From Candidatus Omnitrophota bacterium (GTDB lineage Bacteria; Omnitrophota; Omnitrophia; Omnitrophales; Aquincolibacteriaceae), in contig JACPXK010000061.1 of assembly GCA_016196565.1 (NCBI GenBank), positions 1 to 64,000 on the forward strand: DNA of 64,000 bases, read 5' to 3'. This document shows, piece after piece, positions 22,001 through 37,000 of this stretch. The translations under genes were made by a program, and so were the position numbers. The notes beneath the pieces are model-generated. The model was given only the letters and a program-made list of their open reading frames with translations, had not been told where the DNA came from and made no database searches. Each line of letters opens with the position of its first letter. The stretch's first letter is position 1.

Positions 22001-25000
22001 AATCGATCCAAAGGGCCTTACGTATCTTTTTCGACGAATATATTTTTGCGCATCTGATTTTGCTCTCGGCCACATTGTGGGAAGATGATGATTTCGAAGA
22101 ACGAGTAAGGAAGCGCGACAAACTTCAGGATTTGCTCAAGCAGCTAACGGATGCGGCAAAAGGCGCGAGCGGACAAAAATTTGCATCGGACCCGGCGTCG
22201 CTCGTTAATTTTTTAGGCAGTTCCTTGAGCACTAAAGAGGCGGATTACCTGCCTTGGGATGATGATTTCAAACTTTTACCGACTTATGCGCAAAGGAATG
22301 GGCTGGCTATTAGCCGCCACTTGGGAAATATTTTTTCGCGCCGGCACTCTTCGCCGGATGTGGTTCAACACGAAAATCGCCGGCGCAATGCTCTTGACTA
22401 TACTCTTCAAGTGCGTAATTTTAGAGAAAATTTACGCCGCTACGAAGACTTAAAATCGCTTCCGCCGTCCAATCCGAAAAAACAAGAAGTTGTTTCGGCT
22501 CTTTTGGGGATGTTTGCTCCTGATGCCTGGAAACTTTCCGATCCCAAGTATATTCGAGAAATGAAAACTATCTCGCCTCTTATCGTAGAGACCGAGGGGG
22601 GTAAAGTTTTTCCTTCCGATTTAGGCCCGGCTATTTTCCGCGATTTTACGGATTTGATTGAAAAAAATAAACGTGATTTGGCTTTGGATATTCTCCAAAT
22701 GACATGGCTTAGACCTGTTCCCGGCCTTTATTCTCCGCTCGGTACCGGAGAACTGCTTTCCCGGGCTTTTATGCGGGGAATGATTCTCACCTCCGCGCTT
22801 TTTCCCGGCTTCGAAAAATATGATTTTGAAAGCAGTTTTTCCGTTGACCCTGAAGAAATACGTAACGGGACAAGCAGTGAATATTCCAAATATTCATGGA
22901 GAGAAGGGCTTAATTTTGTGATGGAAAAAATCGATCACAAACGTCCCAAAACTTATGGAGAAGATTCATTCTTTACTCCTTACAGTCATGAACGCGCCTT
23001 GGATTATTATGAGGAAACTTTGCGGGCCCTTTTGGGAGTGGGGACACCCTCTTTAACTTATGAAACAGGCCGACCTTTTTATGACGGTCATATTTTTGCT
23101 AAGGGACTTCCATCCTGGTGGGAACTTCCTATTGAAACGCGAGAGGTCTTTTCTTTAAGTTACGAACAAGCATTAGACAAAATATGGAATTTGCTGGGCC
23201 ATCATGGATACCGGGGACAAATCCACTCTGGCGATTTGATTCATAGCGGAGGAATGGAAGATCTTATCAATGAATTAGCCGATGCAAATCACTTTCTATT
23301 AAGGGCTCTGCCCGCCGGCATTCGGGCATTGGGAAACGATTGGTATTCTTATGACGGACGCATTTTGGATCTCGGTCAATCGAATGCCTATCCCGGACAT
23401 TTTTCCATCGTTAATAACTTTATGTTTGAACTTGAATCTTTGAAGAAAGCTCTTGGCAAAGATTTTGACGATCTTTTCCCGGAGATTTTGGCGCTCTCAG
23501 AAAAAGATTCTGGAAATCCTGGGTATTTTATTTCGGAATTCGCCAAGCTTTATTCTCATTTGAGGCGGGAAAATGCTCAAGAACTTCTTAAGATTTTACA
23601 AGCAAAGCTTAAAGAAAACCCTTCGCTCATTCTTTACGGGGAGGTTTTAAACGCGAGAGAAAAATTGAATCCCGGTGTGCGGGCGGATTTTCTCTTTCGA
23701 TTCAAAGAAAGACCTTTTACAGAATTCCCCCCTACGCAAGTGCTTGATGCCTTCCGGCGTTCTGAGGTCCGTTCCGCGCTTCTTGATAAAACATTTTATC
23801 TTCGAAAGACTTTTGAAAAACCCACTCCTGAAGCCCTAGCGGCTGAAATTCTGTTGGCCGGCCGTTCCAAATTGGATCAATTTTCATTTTTTACAGAAGC
23901 GGATCACTATCTTGCGGAAAATGGTTTTCTTATTCCTGCTGTGCGAAGGTCATTACAAAAAACAAGACCGTTACTGCCTGCAAATTATGCGCCTTTTCTT
24001 GCAGCGTTCGAATCCATGCTGAGAAAACAAAATAAAGGGCCGGAAAAATCTGCGTTAAGCTTGGAGAGTAAAATTTTTCACGCCTCGTTTTATCGCGCCT
24101 TGCAGCAGACAGAGCGTGGTTTAGTCGCCGTTCCTCGAGATGAAAATGATTTAAGCCCCCATGAACTTCGGGACGCCATCGATCAACTTTTCGCCCAAGA
24201 TTTAGAAAAAGGGGATGGAAATATCGTTTTGGAAAGCGTTCGAGACCAAACCGGGCTTTCTACCCTAAAACCGCAAGATATTGAATATCCCATTCGCGTT
24301 GCCTTTAGTATGGAAGGGCATATTCAGGAAGTCTATTTTGTTCTCGTGAAATTGAAAAAAGGCGTTTTTTACCGCGATCATCAAACTCTTGTTCCGATCG
24401 TTCTGGTTTTGGCGAAAGCGCCCGGATTTAAATCAGAAATGACGGAACATGAATTTAATGAGCTTGCGAAACGCAGAGAAAATCCGGATTTTGTCAAAGT
24501 TTTGCGTTCGGGAAGTGTGGAAACGTCTCGCGGCCGTCTTCAAGCTTACGCGGCAGAATTTTTAAATGATTACGAAGAAATAAAATTGGTGACGCCTGAC
24601 AGCCGTTTTATCGATTGGGGATATCAACCGGGCGATCTTATTCTGGTTTCTAATAACCTCCTTTTAAAAGGCCGGTTTACCGAAGATGCGGATAAAAAAG
24701 AAATTTTGGCAAAAACCGCGGAGGATTTAACGCTTTCCTACGATTTTCGTCATAAAACAATGCCCGACCATTTTAGCCTGTCTTCGGGCGATCGTAATAT
24801 TCGAACGGCCGATTTGGATTTTGCTAACGGCGGCATCAAACTTAAGCCCGGCCATGAGTTTCATTTTAAACAAATCGCTTGGCGCGGAACAAAAAGTGCC
24901 GGCCTTTCTCAGTTTCGGCAGGAAGTTCTGAGTTTAAATTGGCTCAATGGTTATCCGCATCAAAATGGCCACGCAACGCCTTTTCCCAGCTTGGGCAAAA

Positions 25001-28000
25001 CCAACGACGCTTTAGTTCGTGCGGCGGTTCGACAAGGTTTTCGCAGCGGCATGTGGCAGCAAGTTCTCAATTTTGGCTCTGCACAGCATGAAGCGTCAGC
25101 TAAATCCGAAGCGCGGCGTGGAAATCTAAAAAAAGGGGAAGTTAATGGCGCGGGTGAGGGCGATGTCTTTTTACAAAATAATCATAGACAGCAGCTACGA
25201 TTATTAAAAAGCAAATTACCCCAATTCCAACCAGTGTTTCAATCATTATCTAGCGGTCCCCTTTGGGTGGGAGTGTCAGCCATGCTATCACAAACAAACT
25301 GGGAACGGCAATGGCCATGGCAACTCTTATTTTTAAAGGATAAGCTAAAAAGAAACCCGATGCAAAACCTGCTGCAATCACAAATTTCAGGACATCCATA
25401 TTATAAATATGTTGAAGGAAGTTTGTATCGCCGCTCCGAAACACGGAGTAAAAAGTTTATCGTCCCCATTGTGACAGGGAAAAATCCAGAAATTTCGGAG
25501 CCGGAAGGAAAACGGCGAAGCGTGATCACAGAAGGGAGTATTAAGCCTTACTTGACCTACGATGAGCTGATCAATTTATTAAAGCCATCTATAAGAAAAA
25601 AAATAGAAACAGGGAACATTCTTTTGATTGGTCCGGGGGCTCATATTCAAGAAATTCTGGCAATTTTTGAAAGGTTTCCCAACATCAAATCTCTCGATGT
25701 TGTTGACGCTAGTTACAAAAATCTTCTCATCATACAAAGTGCGCTCCAAAAAGAAAGCGTTCGCAATGCTTCAATAAGAAATTTTCTTCCTAAAATTAAA
25801 CTGCATCATGTGGATTTGCTTCGGTTGAATTCTTTAAAGTCGAATCATTACGACGCGGCATTTTCAGAGCTGGTTTTTACTCCTTCGCTAAACCGAACGG
25901 CTGATGAATATAAGCTAGGTGTCAGCGCTTTGCGAGAGTTACTTAAAGCAAAAGGCGTTTTTATTACCCACAGTTCCTACAGAAATTTTTTTAAAGGTCG
26001 GGGCTTCGTGGGGCAATCTTTGCCGCGCAATTCCGAACTCCCCGAAGAGAAACTTGCGCTTTTGCTTCTTCGCTTGGCTCGCATCGCTTCAAATCAAAAC
26101 CCATCTGCAGTTAAAACAGAAGGTTTATCAGTGGAAGAATTTGTGGCTGCAAAAACTTATGATGTTTTTAAAACGGTTACTCGGTCCGAAACGCGGCGAC
26201 CAATGCAATGGTCGATTCCTAAAAGGGAAATTGCGCTTCACGATGCTCCGGTAACGGCGATTAGTTTTAGCCGGGACGGCCGTTTGCTGGCCTCTGTCGG
26301 TTCGGATAACAAAATCCGCGTGCTTGCTTTGGAAAACGGGAATGTCTCAAATCCTTTAATTTTCTCCAGCATGCCTACAGAAAAACGGGTGCGTGCTTTA
26401 AGTTTTGATTCCCAAAGAAATTTGACCGCGGCTCTTTATAGATCCATGATGCGATGGTCTGATGGGGACGAGGAGGGAGATGAAATTCCATTTATTTCCT
26501 TAAATCATGATGTGCATGGACTCCTTTTCAGCCCGGACGGCAGATTTCTGGCTAAAAAGCCAAGGAATCAATCTCTAGAACTTTTCGATACGGAAAAAGG
26601 CTACCGACATTCGCTTTTTGGCCTTACTCTGTCTAACATCCGAGCGATAACGTTTAGCCGGGACTCTCAATTTCTGGCGGGAGCGACAAATCATGAAATT
26701 GTCATAGAAAATCTCCAAGACCATACCTCAAGGCAAATCAAATTTGAAAAACCGCAGGAGGTTTGGGGGATCGCTTTTAGCCCGGATCGCAAGTGGCTGG
26801 CAGTCAGCATGACTGACGAAATCTTAATATTTGATATTGAAAGGGAGGATTTTCCCTTTCCTCTTTTACTTCATCAGACAGTTCCGCAAGGTAATCCGAA
26901 TGACCACGTCCTAGTTTTTAGTCCCGACGGAGAAACTTTGGTTTCGACAGGCAGCAATAATACCATTCGTTTGTGGCAATTTTCGCCCTCAGAGGCTTCC
27001 CTTAATCTGGAAGCCGTATTATCCGCTCATCGCAATGTTGTCAGTTCTCTTGCCTTTAGCCCGGATGGCAAAACTCTGGCTTCTGCGAGCGGGCAGAGTG
27101 TAGAGAAAAAAGACCAGGAGGACAAAATCATCCGCCTCTGGGATGTGGAAGAAATTAAAAATGCTCCTCGTCCGGAAGAATTAATGAAAGACCTTAAAGC
27201 CGGAGAAAAGAATTTATCGGATAGCGATTTTGAAAAACGTGTCCGTGCCGCACGAATTTTACATTCTCTCAATCAATTAGTGCCTCAGGAAGTTTCCGAG
27301 GCCTTTGCGGTGCTTCCTACAGAGGTTGCCATGCAGACCGCGGTGGCGGCCTCGTATCTTTACCGGATCAAAGCGGCGCCTTATGAAACTTTGGATAAAC
27401 TCAAGGAACTTATTGATCGTCTTGGCCGGCTCGAAAATGAGGCAATTCAAGCCAAGGGCGAAGGTCATCGCACGGGAATAGAAATTCATTCTTTCATTCC
27501 TGAAAAAACGGGGGATCCGGCAGCTTATGATTTGAAATCGCTGGTGATTAAAAATCTTTTCGAACTTTTCATGCGGGTCAAAAATAATGTGGATGAAGAC
27601 GGACGATTGTTGGTCAAAACCCTTTTTGAAAATAGCCATCTTGAATTTCAAGGGTTGACTTATGCCGATCCTCAAACCATGTCTCTTTTATGGCAAGTTT
27701 GGGAAGCGGTTGCTGAAACGGAAAATTTCAAATTAATCGGAAGTTGGGCGGAAGATAGCGCTTGGGTCCATTTCAGCCTGAATGGAAGGTTGGGCGGACT
27801 TCTTCCTATTATGCTGAAATGGATGACGTTAAATGCGCGGTTTGCGGCGAGCAAAAAAGATCCTTCCGTTTTGCAGCCCGAATACGCCAACCGGTATGTG
27901 ACTTGGAACGTCCGAAGTCCAAGGCCCTCCAATTTGCCTCATTTAAGCGGTTGGAGAACAGAAATTACGGGAAATATTCCTGATCCGCCTTCTCCGGAGT

Positions 28001-31000
28001 ACCTTGACGAGCTTTTCCGGATTATCGATGAAGGAATCCGGCTCTTAACAAGTCAAAGGGCGGAAGATTTTGAGGCGTGGATTAAATACGTCGCAGATTT
28101 GCCGCTTATTCGTACGCCTTTAACTGCCAAGGGAGCTTTAGAACAGCAAAGCCTTCAACTTTACGAAACTCGCCTGCGCGTTTTTCATGCGATGCGAGTA
28201 ACCCAAGCCCTTTTAAAAGGCATCGATTATCAGGCGGAGATAAATGAAGCTTTGAGGCAATACGGAATTTCATTTCAACTCGATCCGGAAGCCCAAAAAG
28301 ATCCCGCATTTTCAAACCGGTTAAAATTCTTTCTGGAAGAAGCAAAGGCTAATTTCCCAAAACTCGGAAGAGAAAATATCGAGGCTGTTGTTCGCGGCGA
28401 AAAGATTTGGGATGGGGGATGGGGACTCGAGTTGTATTCGTACGGCGAGCGTGGGTTGGAACTACGTGTCGGTGTGGCGGGAACCGAAAAGCCTTTCGAT
28501 GATTATGTGGGGTTTGTGGAAAATGTGAAGCGCCAAACTCAAAATAAAAATGTCGGAGCCATCCTTTTGACAAGAGAAGGCGTGTATTATCAAAGTCACC
28601 AATTTAAAGCTTGGCGCCCGCTTGTGGATGATAATTATCTTCCTCCAACCGGAACAAGCGAATTCTTGTTTGATCGCAATCTTTCCATTGCGATTATGAC
28701 GCCTTCAACTCTTACCGACGCCCATTGGGAGGCTTTAAAATGGCTGCTTGATCCGCGCACGGTCCGGCAAAATATTCCCATTGAAGATAATGGCGAAGGG
28801 CGTATCACCATGAAAGGTCCGGACGGATCAGCTTTGCCTTGGGAAGGCTATGTCGGCGCTTCCATCCGCAACGAACATTCCGGGAAAAAATATCCGCTGA
28901 GTTTTGTGATGACGCCTGTGGCGGTTAGATCCGAAGCGAGAGCTCCGGCGCGTTCTATTGAATTGGCCGGAGCAAAATGGCGGCAATTTTTTGTCAGCAA
29001 TAGCAAACCTTGGATGCTCGCCGTCGAGCCTTTTGATGAAATAGCCATTAACCGCCTTATCGGTAAAGTCAATCTGCTTTGGCTTCATCCTGCCTCAGAA
29101 CCGATTACGACAAATCAAATTATTCAGGCTCTTCTCCAGGGGCCTCCCATTAGTTTGGTGGCGGGCTTTGTCAATCATACCTTCAAAAAACTATTCCTCG
29201 AAACCATGCATGCTCAATTAATGCAGAAAGGTTTTGTCGATTTGTCCAAGGCCCTGGCGCTTATTAGCAGCGGCCTTACGAATGTTGATTTGAAACTCGC
29301 GGAAGAATTAGGCATTCAGGTGACAAACGCTTCTAAAATCCTCACGCAGGCCTTATATGAAACCAATGCGATGGCCGTTTTGAATGGGCATTACCGCACT
29401 TGGGATGCTTTAAAAACCGCGCGGCGTCAGCTTTCATCTAAAGACTCTTTGGAGGGATTGTATGAAGAAATAGTCCAAAAGGGAACGCCTCGAGGAAAGA
29501 AAGTCATTCAATCTATGATGCAGCAAATTCTTTTTGCTCAAGCCATGCGCCACTTCGGAGAAATGGACGCGAGAAGCCGGTATGCACGCAGCGGCAATTG
29601 GAAAAACACGGCGGTGGGAGATCGCGCGCCGTGGTTACGGCTTTTGGGTTATGACAAAGTGATACGCACTAAAGTGACTTTGGGGATTCTCGGCAGTCAA
29701 AAAGAGGCCGAAGAAATTGTCAAAATAGCGAAGGCGGTCGGAATTTACCGCATAAAATTTTATTCGGGAGATAATGAACGGCGCAAAAAGGCGCTGCTTC
29801 GTTCAAGCGATCTTGTTATTCGTCTTCCCGGCAGTCCCGATATTTCCGCCGAAGAACTCACCTCCCTAAAACAAGACGGTGTTTTAATTGATCCCAAACG
29901 CATCAAAGTAAATCCCCGCTATCGCGTCCGGCTTTTTAAAACTCCGCTCGCCGGCCAAACCCTTTCGGTGATCGGCATGGGAGAAGCGGGGACGCAAGTT
30001 GTCGAATTGGGATCGGCACTTGGAATGAAAGTTTTGGTTCATCAAAGACGCCCCGGCCGTACGGAATATCAAAACAAGAAAAGAAAAATCGATTCTTCGC
30101 GAAAACGCCAAGGCCTGAAGCCCATGAAATTTGTTTCCCTCAAACGGGCTTTTAAAGAGGGGAATGTTGTCGTGCTTCTTGTTTCGGAAGCCGGCGAAAA
30201 GTGGATCAGCCGTGAACTTTTGGAATCCGCCGTTCACATGGGGCTGTTCGTGAATGCCTCGCGCGGCCCATGGGTGGATGAAGATGCCATGGTGGACAGC
30301 CTCCTCAGAAATAGAAATTTAACCGCGGTGTTGGACGTATTAAATGGAGAATCGAGATTGCAGGAGCCCGGATTTCGGATTGAAAAAACGCGTATCTTTC
30401 GAGTTTCACAAAAACAGGTTTTGATTCTGGGACACACCAGCAGTAAAAATCGCCCGACCCGCCGCAAAATGACGAAGACAAAAGTTTTGGATGTTTTAAG
30501 AATTTTAAAAGGCCAGAGACCTTTTAATGCGCGCAATGAAGTTTGGAAACAGAGATCCTCCCAAAGAGCCTCGGCTAAATCGGAAATGCGAAAATCGTCT
30601 TTGACGATTGGTCTCGGGCCTGCCGGGCTTCAAGCTTCTCTCATTAAACTTAATGAAGGAGCAAAAGTTTATGGCATTGATGAGCGGCTTTTCCCCGGGG
30701 GATTGGCTGTGCTCGGAATTCCCCGCGTGACAAGCCAACAGCGGGGTTTTAAACAAAACATGTGGGACCTGGCCATGGAAGTTTTTCATCACCCCAATTT
30801 TTTCTTCATGCCAGGTCTTCGTGTAGGCAGAGATATTTCGGTGGAAACCTTAAAAGCTTTAGGGGTGCCGATTATTATAGCCACGGGCGCCCCCATTCCT
30901 CGACGGACTTTGCCAAAAAGAAAACATATCAAAGGGGTGATTAGTGCCACCAATGAATTATTTCCGCCGGACAATTGGAACAATTATGTCAGGCTTCCTG

Positions 31001-34000
31001 AATCCATGGGCGGCCTCGGCTATGATTTTCTTCCGGAAATGGAAATGCCCTTTGTGGGAGGGAATGTGTTGTTTACCGGAGCAGGGAATGTGGGAGGAGA
31101 TTCTGGGGAATATGTGGTTGAAGAGGCCAAAGAAGGAAGATTGAGGTATGAAAATCTCTATTTTGTTTACCGCGCTTTTCCTGGATTATTATCAAAATTA
31201 AAGCCGCGTTATCTCAAAGATGTTATCGATCCTCCTAAGCATCGGGTGACAGTCAAAGGATTGACGGTTGTCGAAGACTATCGGGCCAATGAAGAGAATC
31301 AACTGACTCACGCATTACTCCGCCGGCTCCGGGTGGTGGGTCTTGCGATCAGTGTGGATGGAGTCAATCACGAATGGGAGAAATTTGAACATAGCCATCA
31401 CGAGCCTACGGTCAAAAGAATTTATGAAACGGCACATCCTCGGTCTTTAATGAAGGACCCTGCGAAAGGTAGGCCGGCGGAACCTTTTAAACTTCGTCCG
31501 GGAGTGACCATGTATGATGTGATTGAAAAAGCAAAATCAGACAGGTACTTAACGGCAGATGAGTATTTCCTTCTAAAAAACGAGTTAGATCATTTTGGCG
31601 GAAAAGAACGTTTAAATCCAAAATTTGGTTATGAACTTCAGACTGTTCCCATTGAAGGGGACCGGGGTTTGGAAAATCTTCCTGTTGATACAAGTATCGA
31701 AGCCCTGGGAAATATCAAAGAACTTCTTCCCGGCGTGGATGTCACGATGCCCCATGTGGGGCAAGCTGCAACGGGCCGGGGAGCCATTCCAACCACTCTT
31801 TATTCCGTCGAGGTGGCTGATCTTCCGAGGCTTATGAGGGAGGCTCCGACGCCAGATGAAGAAAAAATCCTCACCTTTTTACGGCAACACTGGTTTGATT
31901 TTAGATTTGAAAGAATTTTTTCCGATTTTAAGACGTTCACAAATCCCGAACATTTCCTCCGTTATTTCCAAAAGACAAAACTTGATCACTTGCTTTGGAA
32001 AGTGGGGCTTGAAGAAGAATTTTTCCGGCGTTTAGCGCAGCAATCCGTGGCGGCCGGCATGGAAGGCGGCGTTGAAGCTCTCGTGCGGTATTTATCGCGC
32101 TCCGAGACGCGAAGCCAAGAAGAAATTATTTCTACCCGGGATGAATTGTTGATGCAGCCGGATCTTTTATTCAAGATCGATTTCCAGACTTTGCTTGAAG
32201 AACAGAGATTCGAAAGGGACCGGTTTTCCCGCCGGGAAGTTGAAAAAATCAGTGAAGTCCGGGAAGTCATGAGGAAGGCTTTTGAGAGAGTTTCAAGGCC
32301 AAAAGATTGGACGGAATCGAAAATCGGCGTTTTCCGGCCTGTTCCCGCTAAACGCTGGATCAGAATACTCAAAAAACTTGGGGTCAAACCCGGAGAAAAA
32401 TTGCTCGATCTCGGCCATGGCCGGGGAGATGCGATTTTCCTCGCAGCAGCGCTTTTTGGGCTCGATGTTCATGGGGTGGAATACGACAGTTATCTTTTTA
32501 GGCAAAGTTTTGCGGCAAGAAAAGCTTTGAGAGCGGCGGCTTTCGGAGGAACGAATTTAATTCGATCAGGCCAGGCCCGTTTGAAAAGAGGTGATTTTCA
32601 TAAGATCAACTGGACTCCGTATGATTACATTTATTATTACTCTGCCGGGGCGGAATATCCTGATTTTCGCAGAAAAGCATTTCACGGCATCAGCAAAAAG
32701 TTGATCCGCCAGCTCAAGCCAGGAGGAAAATTCATCCTTTTGGCTGATAGGGACTGGAACAAGTCAAAAAATTTCTATGAAGATTTTTCTCGTCTTTTAG
32801 AGAGCCGTGAATTCACGCTGGAACGAATCCCTGAGCTTGGCGTTTGGATTTTCACCAGAAAAGCTTCACGCGCTGAAGTAAGGAAGACGCTCAAAGAAGC
32901 TTTTGAGGGCCGTGATATCCGCTATCTTGCCGTTGATTTTGATGATAATTTTGCTATTCCCAAAAAAATTCCCATACCCCGGGCTTTTGATGTGATTAAT
33001 CGTCTAGCGCGAAAAGGAATCCACATCGATTTTGTCAGTTCCTCGGCAGACGAGTATTTGGGGAATTTGCTGCTTGAAAATCATGGGCAAGCGGGCACGG
33101 GGTTTGATCCTGCTGTTAGTGACCAGATTCAAATTGCCGGCGAACAAGGCGGTGTGGTTTTGAAATTCGATCGTCTCCAAGGTGCTTGGGAGCGCCGTGT
33201 GAGATTTTCTCTTTCATCCGGACAGAAGACACAATTAGAGCAGGAGATAAAAACTGTTTTCGAAGAAAAAAAATTATTCGATGAGGCGAAATGGGAGGCT
33301 GACATAAGGCGCCAAAGACCTTCAAGCCTGGCCCTAAAAATCAATTCGCAGGATTTGCATTCTAGAATTCAGCCGATTGTTCCGGAAATCGAACAGAGGC
33401 TTTTGGAATTATCGCAAAGGATTCAGTTTCCTAATAGGCCCTACGTTTCAATCTCAAGCGTTGCTTTGGAAGTGACATTATCTTCCAAGGGATTATGGGT
33501 TCAAGATCGTTTAAAAGAGCTCGGATTGAAACCGGAACAAGCCGTGGTTTCGGGGGATTCCGCTTATCCCGGCGGGGGCGATGAATCCATGTTTAAAATT
33601 CCCGGCATCTTAGGGCTTTATTCCGGCCCGGCTCGAACGGACCTTCCCCGCAATGAAAACTTTTATGAAACCCCGACTCCCGATACGCTTGGGACCATTA
33701 GCGCCTTAGAGCTTTTGGCGGATGTGTTGGAGAATAAATCCAAATCCGAAATGAGGGTGACAAAAGAACAAGCCATTGAGATCGCCATAAGAAAGTTTAA
33801 GAGAGAAAAACTCGAACAAGAAAATACGGTTTTGGGTCCCGGCCTTGACGGGGTGTTCACCGCTTATCTTAACGGGGAAAAGCCGGAGACAATCTTGAAC
33901 GATTTATTGCGCGTCTCCAACGTAAAACAAGAAGACCGGCTGCGGTACATGCTTCGTGTCAGAGAATTATTTGACGAAGCCATGGGGATTAAGCCGGCAA

Positions 34001-37000
34001 AACCTGACGAATCGGAAGTTATCAGTGTCAACGATAAGCTGATTTATAGAACTCCGGAAATTTTACGGTATATTCCTCAACCGATTGATTCTTATGCGGA
34101 CGTGGATTCATTAAAAGAAGGTTTGTTTTCCTTGTGGAAAAATGGCTATCGCGATGATAAAGAAACCATTCGTCCCGGACAAATCGGGGCTTTAGGCCTG
34201 ATCAATAATTTTGAAATTTTGATGTCTAAGCCCTTTGGTTCGGATTTAGTCCATCTGCCGATTTCTGGAGACAAAGGAAATCCGGAAGCATGGATTGAAG
34301 CTTTTTTGAAACATTATTTTAGACCTTCGGAAGATATCCTTTCTTACGATGTTTATGGGGTTTATTACCGGCCTTGGGAGTCGGAGGACGCCGGCCCTCG
34401 ATGGATGTTTGTCATTCAATCGAATGTTGCGACATCCGATACTTTGGGCGGCGATCAAGGCTGCGAATCCTGGCTGAGGTCCGAAACGCGGTACGCCAAA
34501 TCCGGCTGGCTTCGCGACAAACTTAAACTATCCGCAAAACAAATCCAAGGTCTTCTTGATCGGCCGCAAATCCGGGGGAGTATGAAGAAATTAAATCAGT
34601 ATTTACGGCGGCAATATCCGCAACAGGTCCCTTACCTTAATCGAATGGACGGTTCCGCTGGAATGGCTGTGGCTGTAGGCAAGGAAAAAGAATTTTTGGA
34701 ATTAATCAAAGATACTTACATCCTGGCAAACGGAGATTTTAAGGAAACACAGAGTTTGCTGGACATGGACGCGTCACTTTTGCAAAGGGCTTATGTCCGG
34801 TTAAACCGACGCTTAAACGATATCGAAAATGCCAATATTTTTGATCTCGCGGTCCCACCCGGCATGCTTCTTCACAAAATCGCGGCAGCTCTGCCCGCTT
34901 TACCGGCTCAAGGCGTGCATGTCTCCTCTCAAGGCAGGCCGCATGTTATTTCAATCATTCAACAGGCGGTCAAGAAATTTTCTGACCCTTCGGGCCAACA
35001 AGCCATAAGTGCCATACGGCGGGCCATTTTGAAATGGCTGATGATCGAAGATGAACAAAAGAGAACATGGCCGATCAACCTGCTTCGAGACCAGCTGATT
35101 GAAATTTTACCGAGTCTCCGGGGCGGCAGTTTTTCTTATGGCGATTTGATCCGGGGGCTTGGTATTCACAAGGAATTTGCCAAAGAATACCGCGTGCGCA
35201 TTTCCCGTTTTGGCGGAGTTTTAACTCAGGTTGCCCAATCCTTTGGATTTAGCAATAAAAGAGGGCATACGGCATTGTCCGTTGCAATCAGGAATCTAGA
35301 GATAGGAAATGTTTCTCAGCTTAATCTTTTGGATGTTTTATCTCATGACGCAGGCCGGAGGGTGTCTTCGGAAGATATTGTCCGCGAACTTGATTCTCCC
35401 CAAATCGATTGGAATTTCCAGAAATTTTTCCAGCGGCATCCTTCTATCGTATGGATTAAATCACAAGGTTATGGCGCGTTTGTCAAAGCGGCCGGTATCG
35501 AAGTTGCCACCCGCCATAAATTGAAAGAGCGCCATGAAGATTATAACGGAATTCTCAAACATATTGCGTGGACTTTCGGCGTTACAGAAGAAAGTATGTT
35601 GACTCTCTACGCCTTTTTGGGAATGAATCTGGCCGAAATGCAAATTTCTGAGGGCAATTTGCTGCGGCCAACCGGCCTTAAAAAATCCGATATTCAGCAA
35701 TCCATGAAGCAGTCCCGCTGGAAAGAACTTGCCGCTTTAAGAGCGCGGGTTATTGAAAAATACAATCAGGAGCAGGCCAAACGGGGAAAATTGCAGATCA
35801 CGGAGAGGTCCTTTTCGTATGTCGATGTGATTTGGGGAGTGGGATTGGCAGACGATTTCTTAAAAGAATTCAACCGGAGAATGAAAAACGAGGCCCAATA
35901 CCATAAAGATCCTGTCAGAATCGGAAGATCTTTTGGGTTTATGGGAAAAGATGCGGGCCGGACCATTACCCGAATCGTGGAATTAATTGAAAATCGAGGA
36001 ATAAATCTCAATTTGGATCCGATGGATGAAAGTGGAATACGACTGCTGACCATTCTTAAAAAATTCGTTCAAGATGAAAAGAGAGAGGGGACTGTTCATG
36101 TGTACCGCAACCGGGGTCCAAAGTCGGGCATAGTGTGGAGATCTCTGCCGGTTGAGTATTATCAAGACACCTGGAATCTTCCCGGTTTTTTTGCGGATGT
36201 GATGGGGGAAGTCAGAAGGAGTGTCAAGCCTTCTTACGACACGGCCTCGCAAAAGGGGACGCTTGTTATTTTTTCAGCCAAGAAGCACGCTTTCAAACCC
36301 AAGCCGGGCTTATCTCGATCGAAGGCAAAGTCCGAGACGCGCGCGAATGTAAAGCAAACAGAACTCCAGTCTACACAGGAATGGAAAGCTCTTGTTAAAA
36401 GTATTGAGCGCAAGAAGAAGGGCACGTTTGATAACCCCCACTATATTAATGCCCTCGTGGGATGGTGGATTTTCCATCATCAAGACCCTCATGACCCGAA
36501 GCTTCATGACCAGCAAGATCAAGGAATTGCCTCCCGCATGGATAGCCGCACGGCCATTGCTGTTTTTGACTCCTTAATTGCCTCGCATCCTTCTAACAGT
36601 TTGCTCTTAGCGGCGGATTTAGCGGCGCATTTTCTTAAGCTTCCTTCCTTTGCTCGCGAGGACAAACGGCATCCGCTTGAAATCGAACTAGGCTTGCAAT
36701 TTGCCAAAAGGCCTTCCTTGATGAAGGCCGTGTTGCTGCTTCAAAGACCCGTCACGCTTACGATTTCTCCCGATTGGAGCAGCTCTTTAAGACCAAACGG
36801 CCAAACCTTGCTGGGAATTTTTAGAGAAATCATGAGTCAGTCAAATTATGAACCGGTCGACAATGTGTTTGAATGGGAAGCCGCTAAACTTTTTTCCGTA
36901 GCAATCGAAAACCGTGACAAAAGCTCTCTGAATTTTGAATCAAACAAGCACCGCTCTTTAATCGAGGTTTATCCCGACGGCGCGATTTCTTTGACCTTTC

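Larger units (their letters stand above)
25102..25431 (+). other. Giant protein module 11: segment whose sensible coding is on the other strand
   Basis: Residues 4678-4787 lie between KSEAR and RSETR. The + strand translation is atypical, rich in Gln, Asn, Trp and Leu without a pattern (for example QPWQLL-like runs). The - strand encodes two short hydrophobic peptides, described separately. The + frame stays open through it. Confidence 0.6.
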
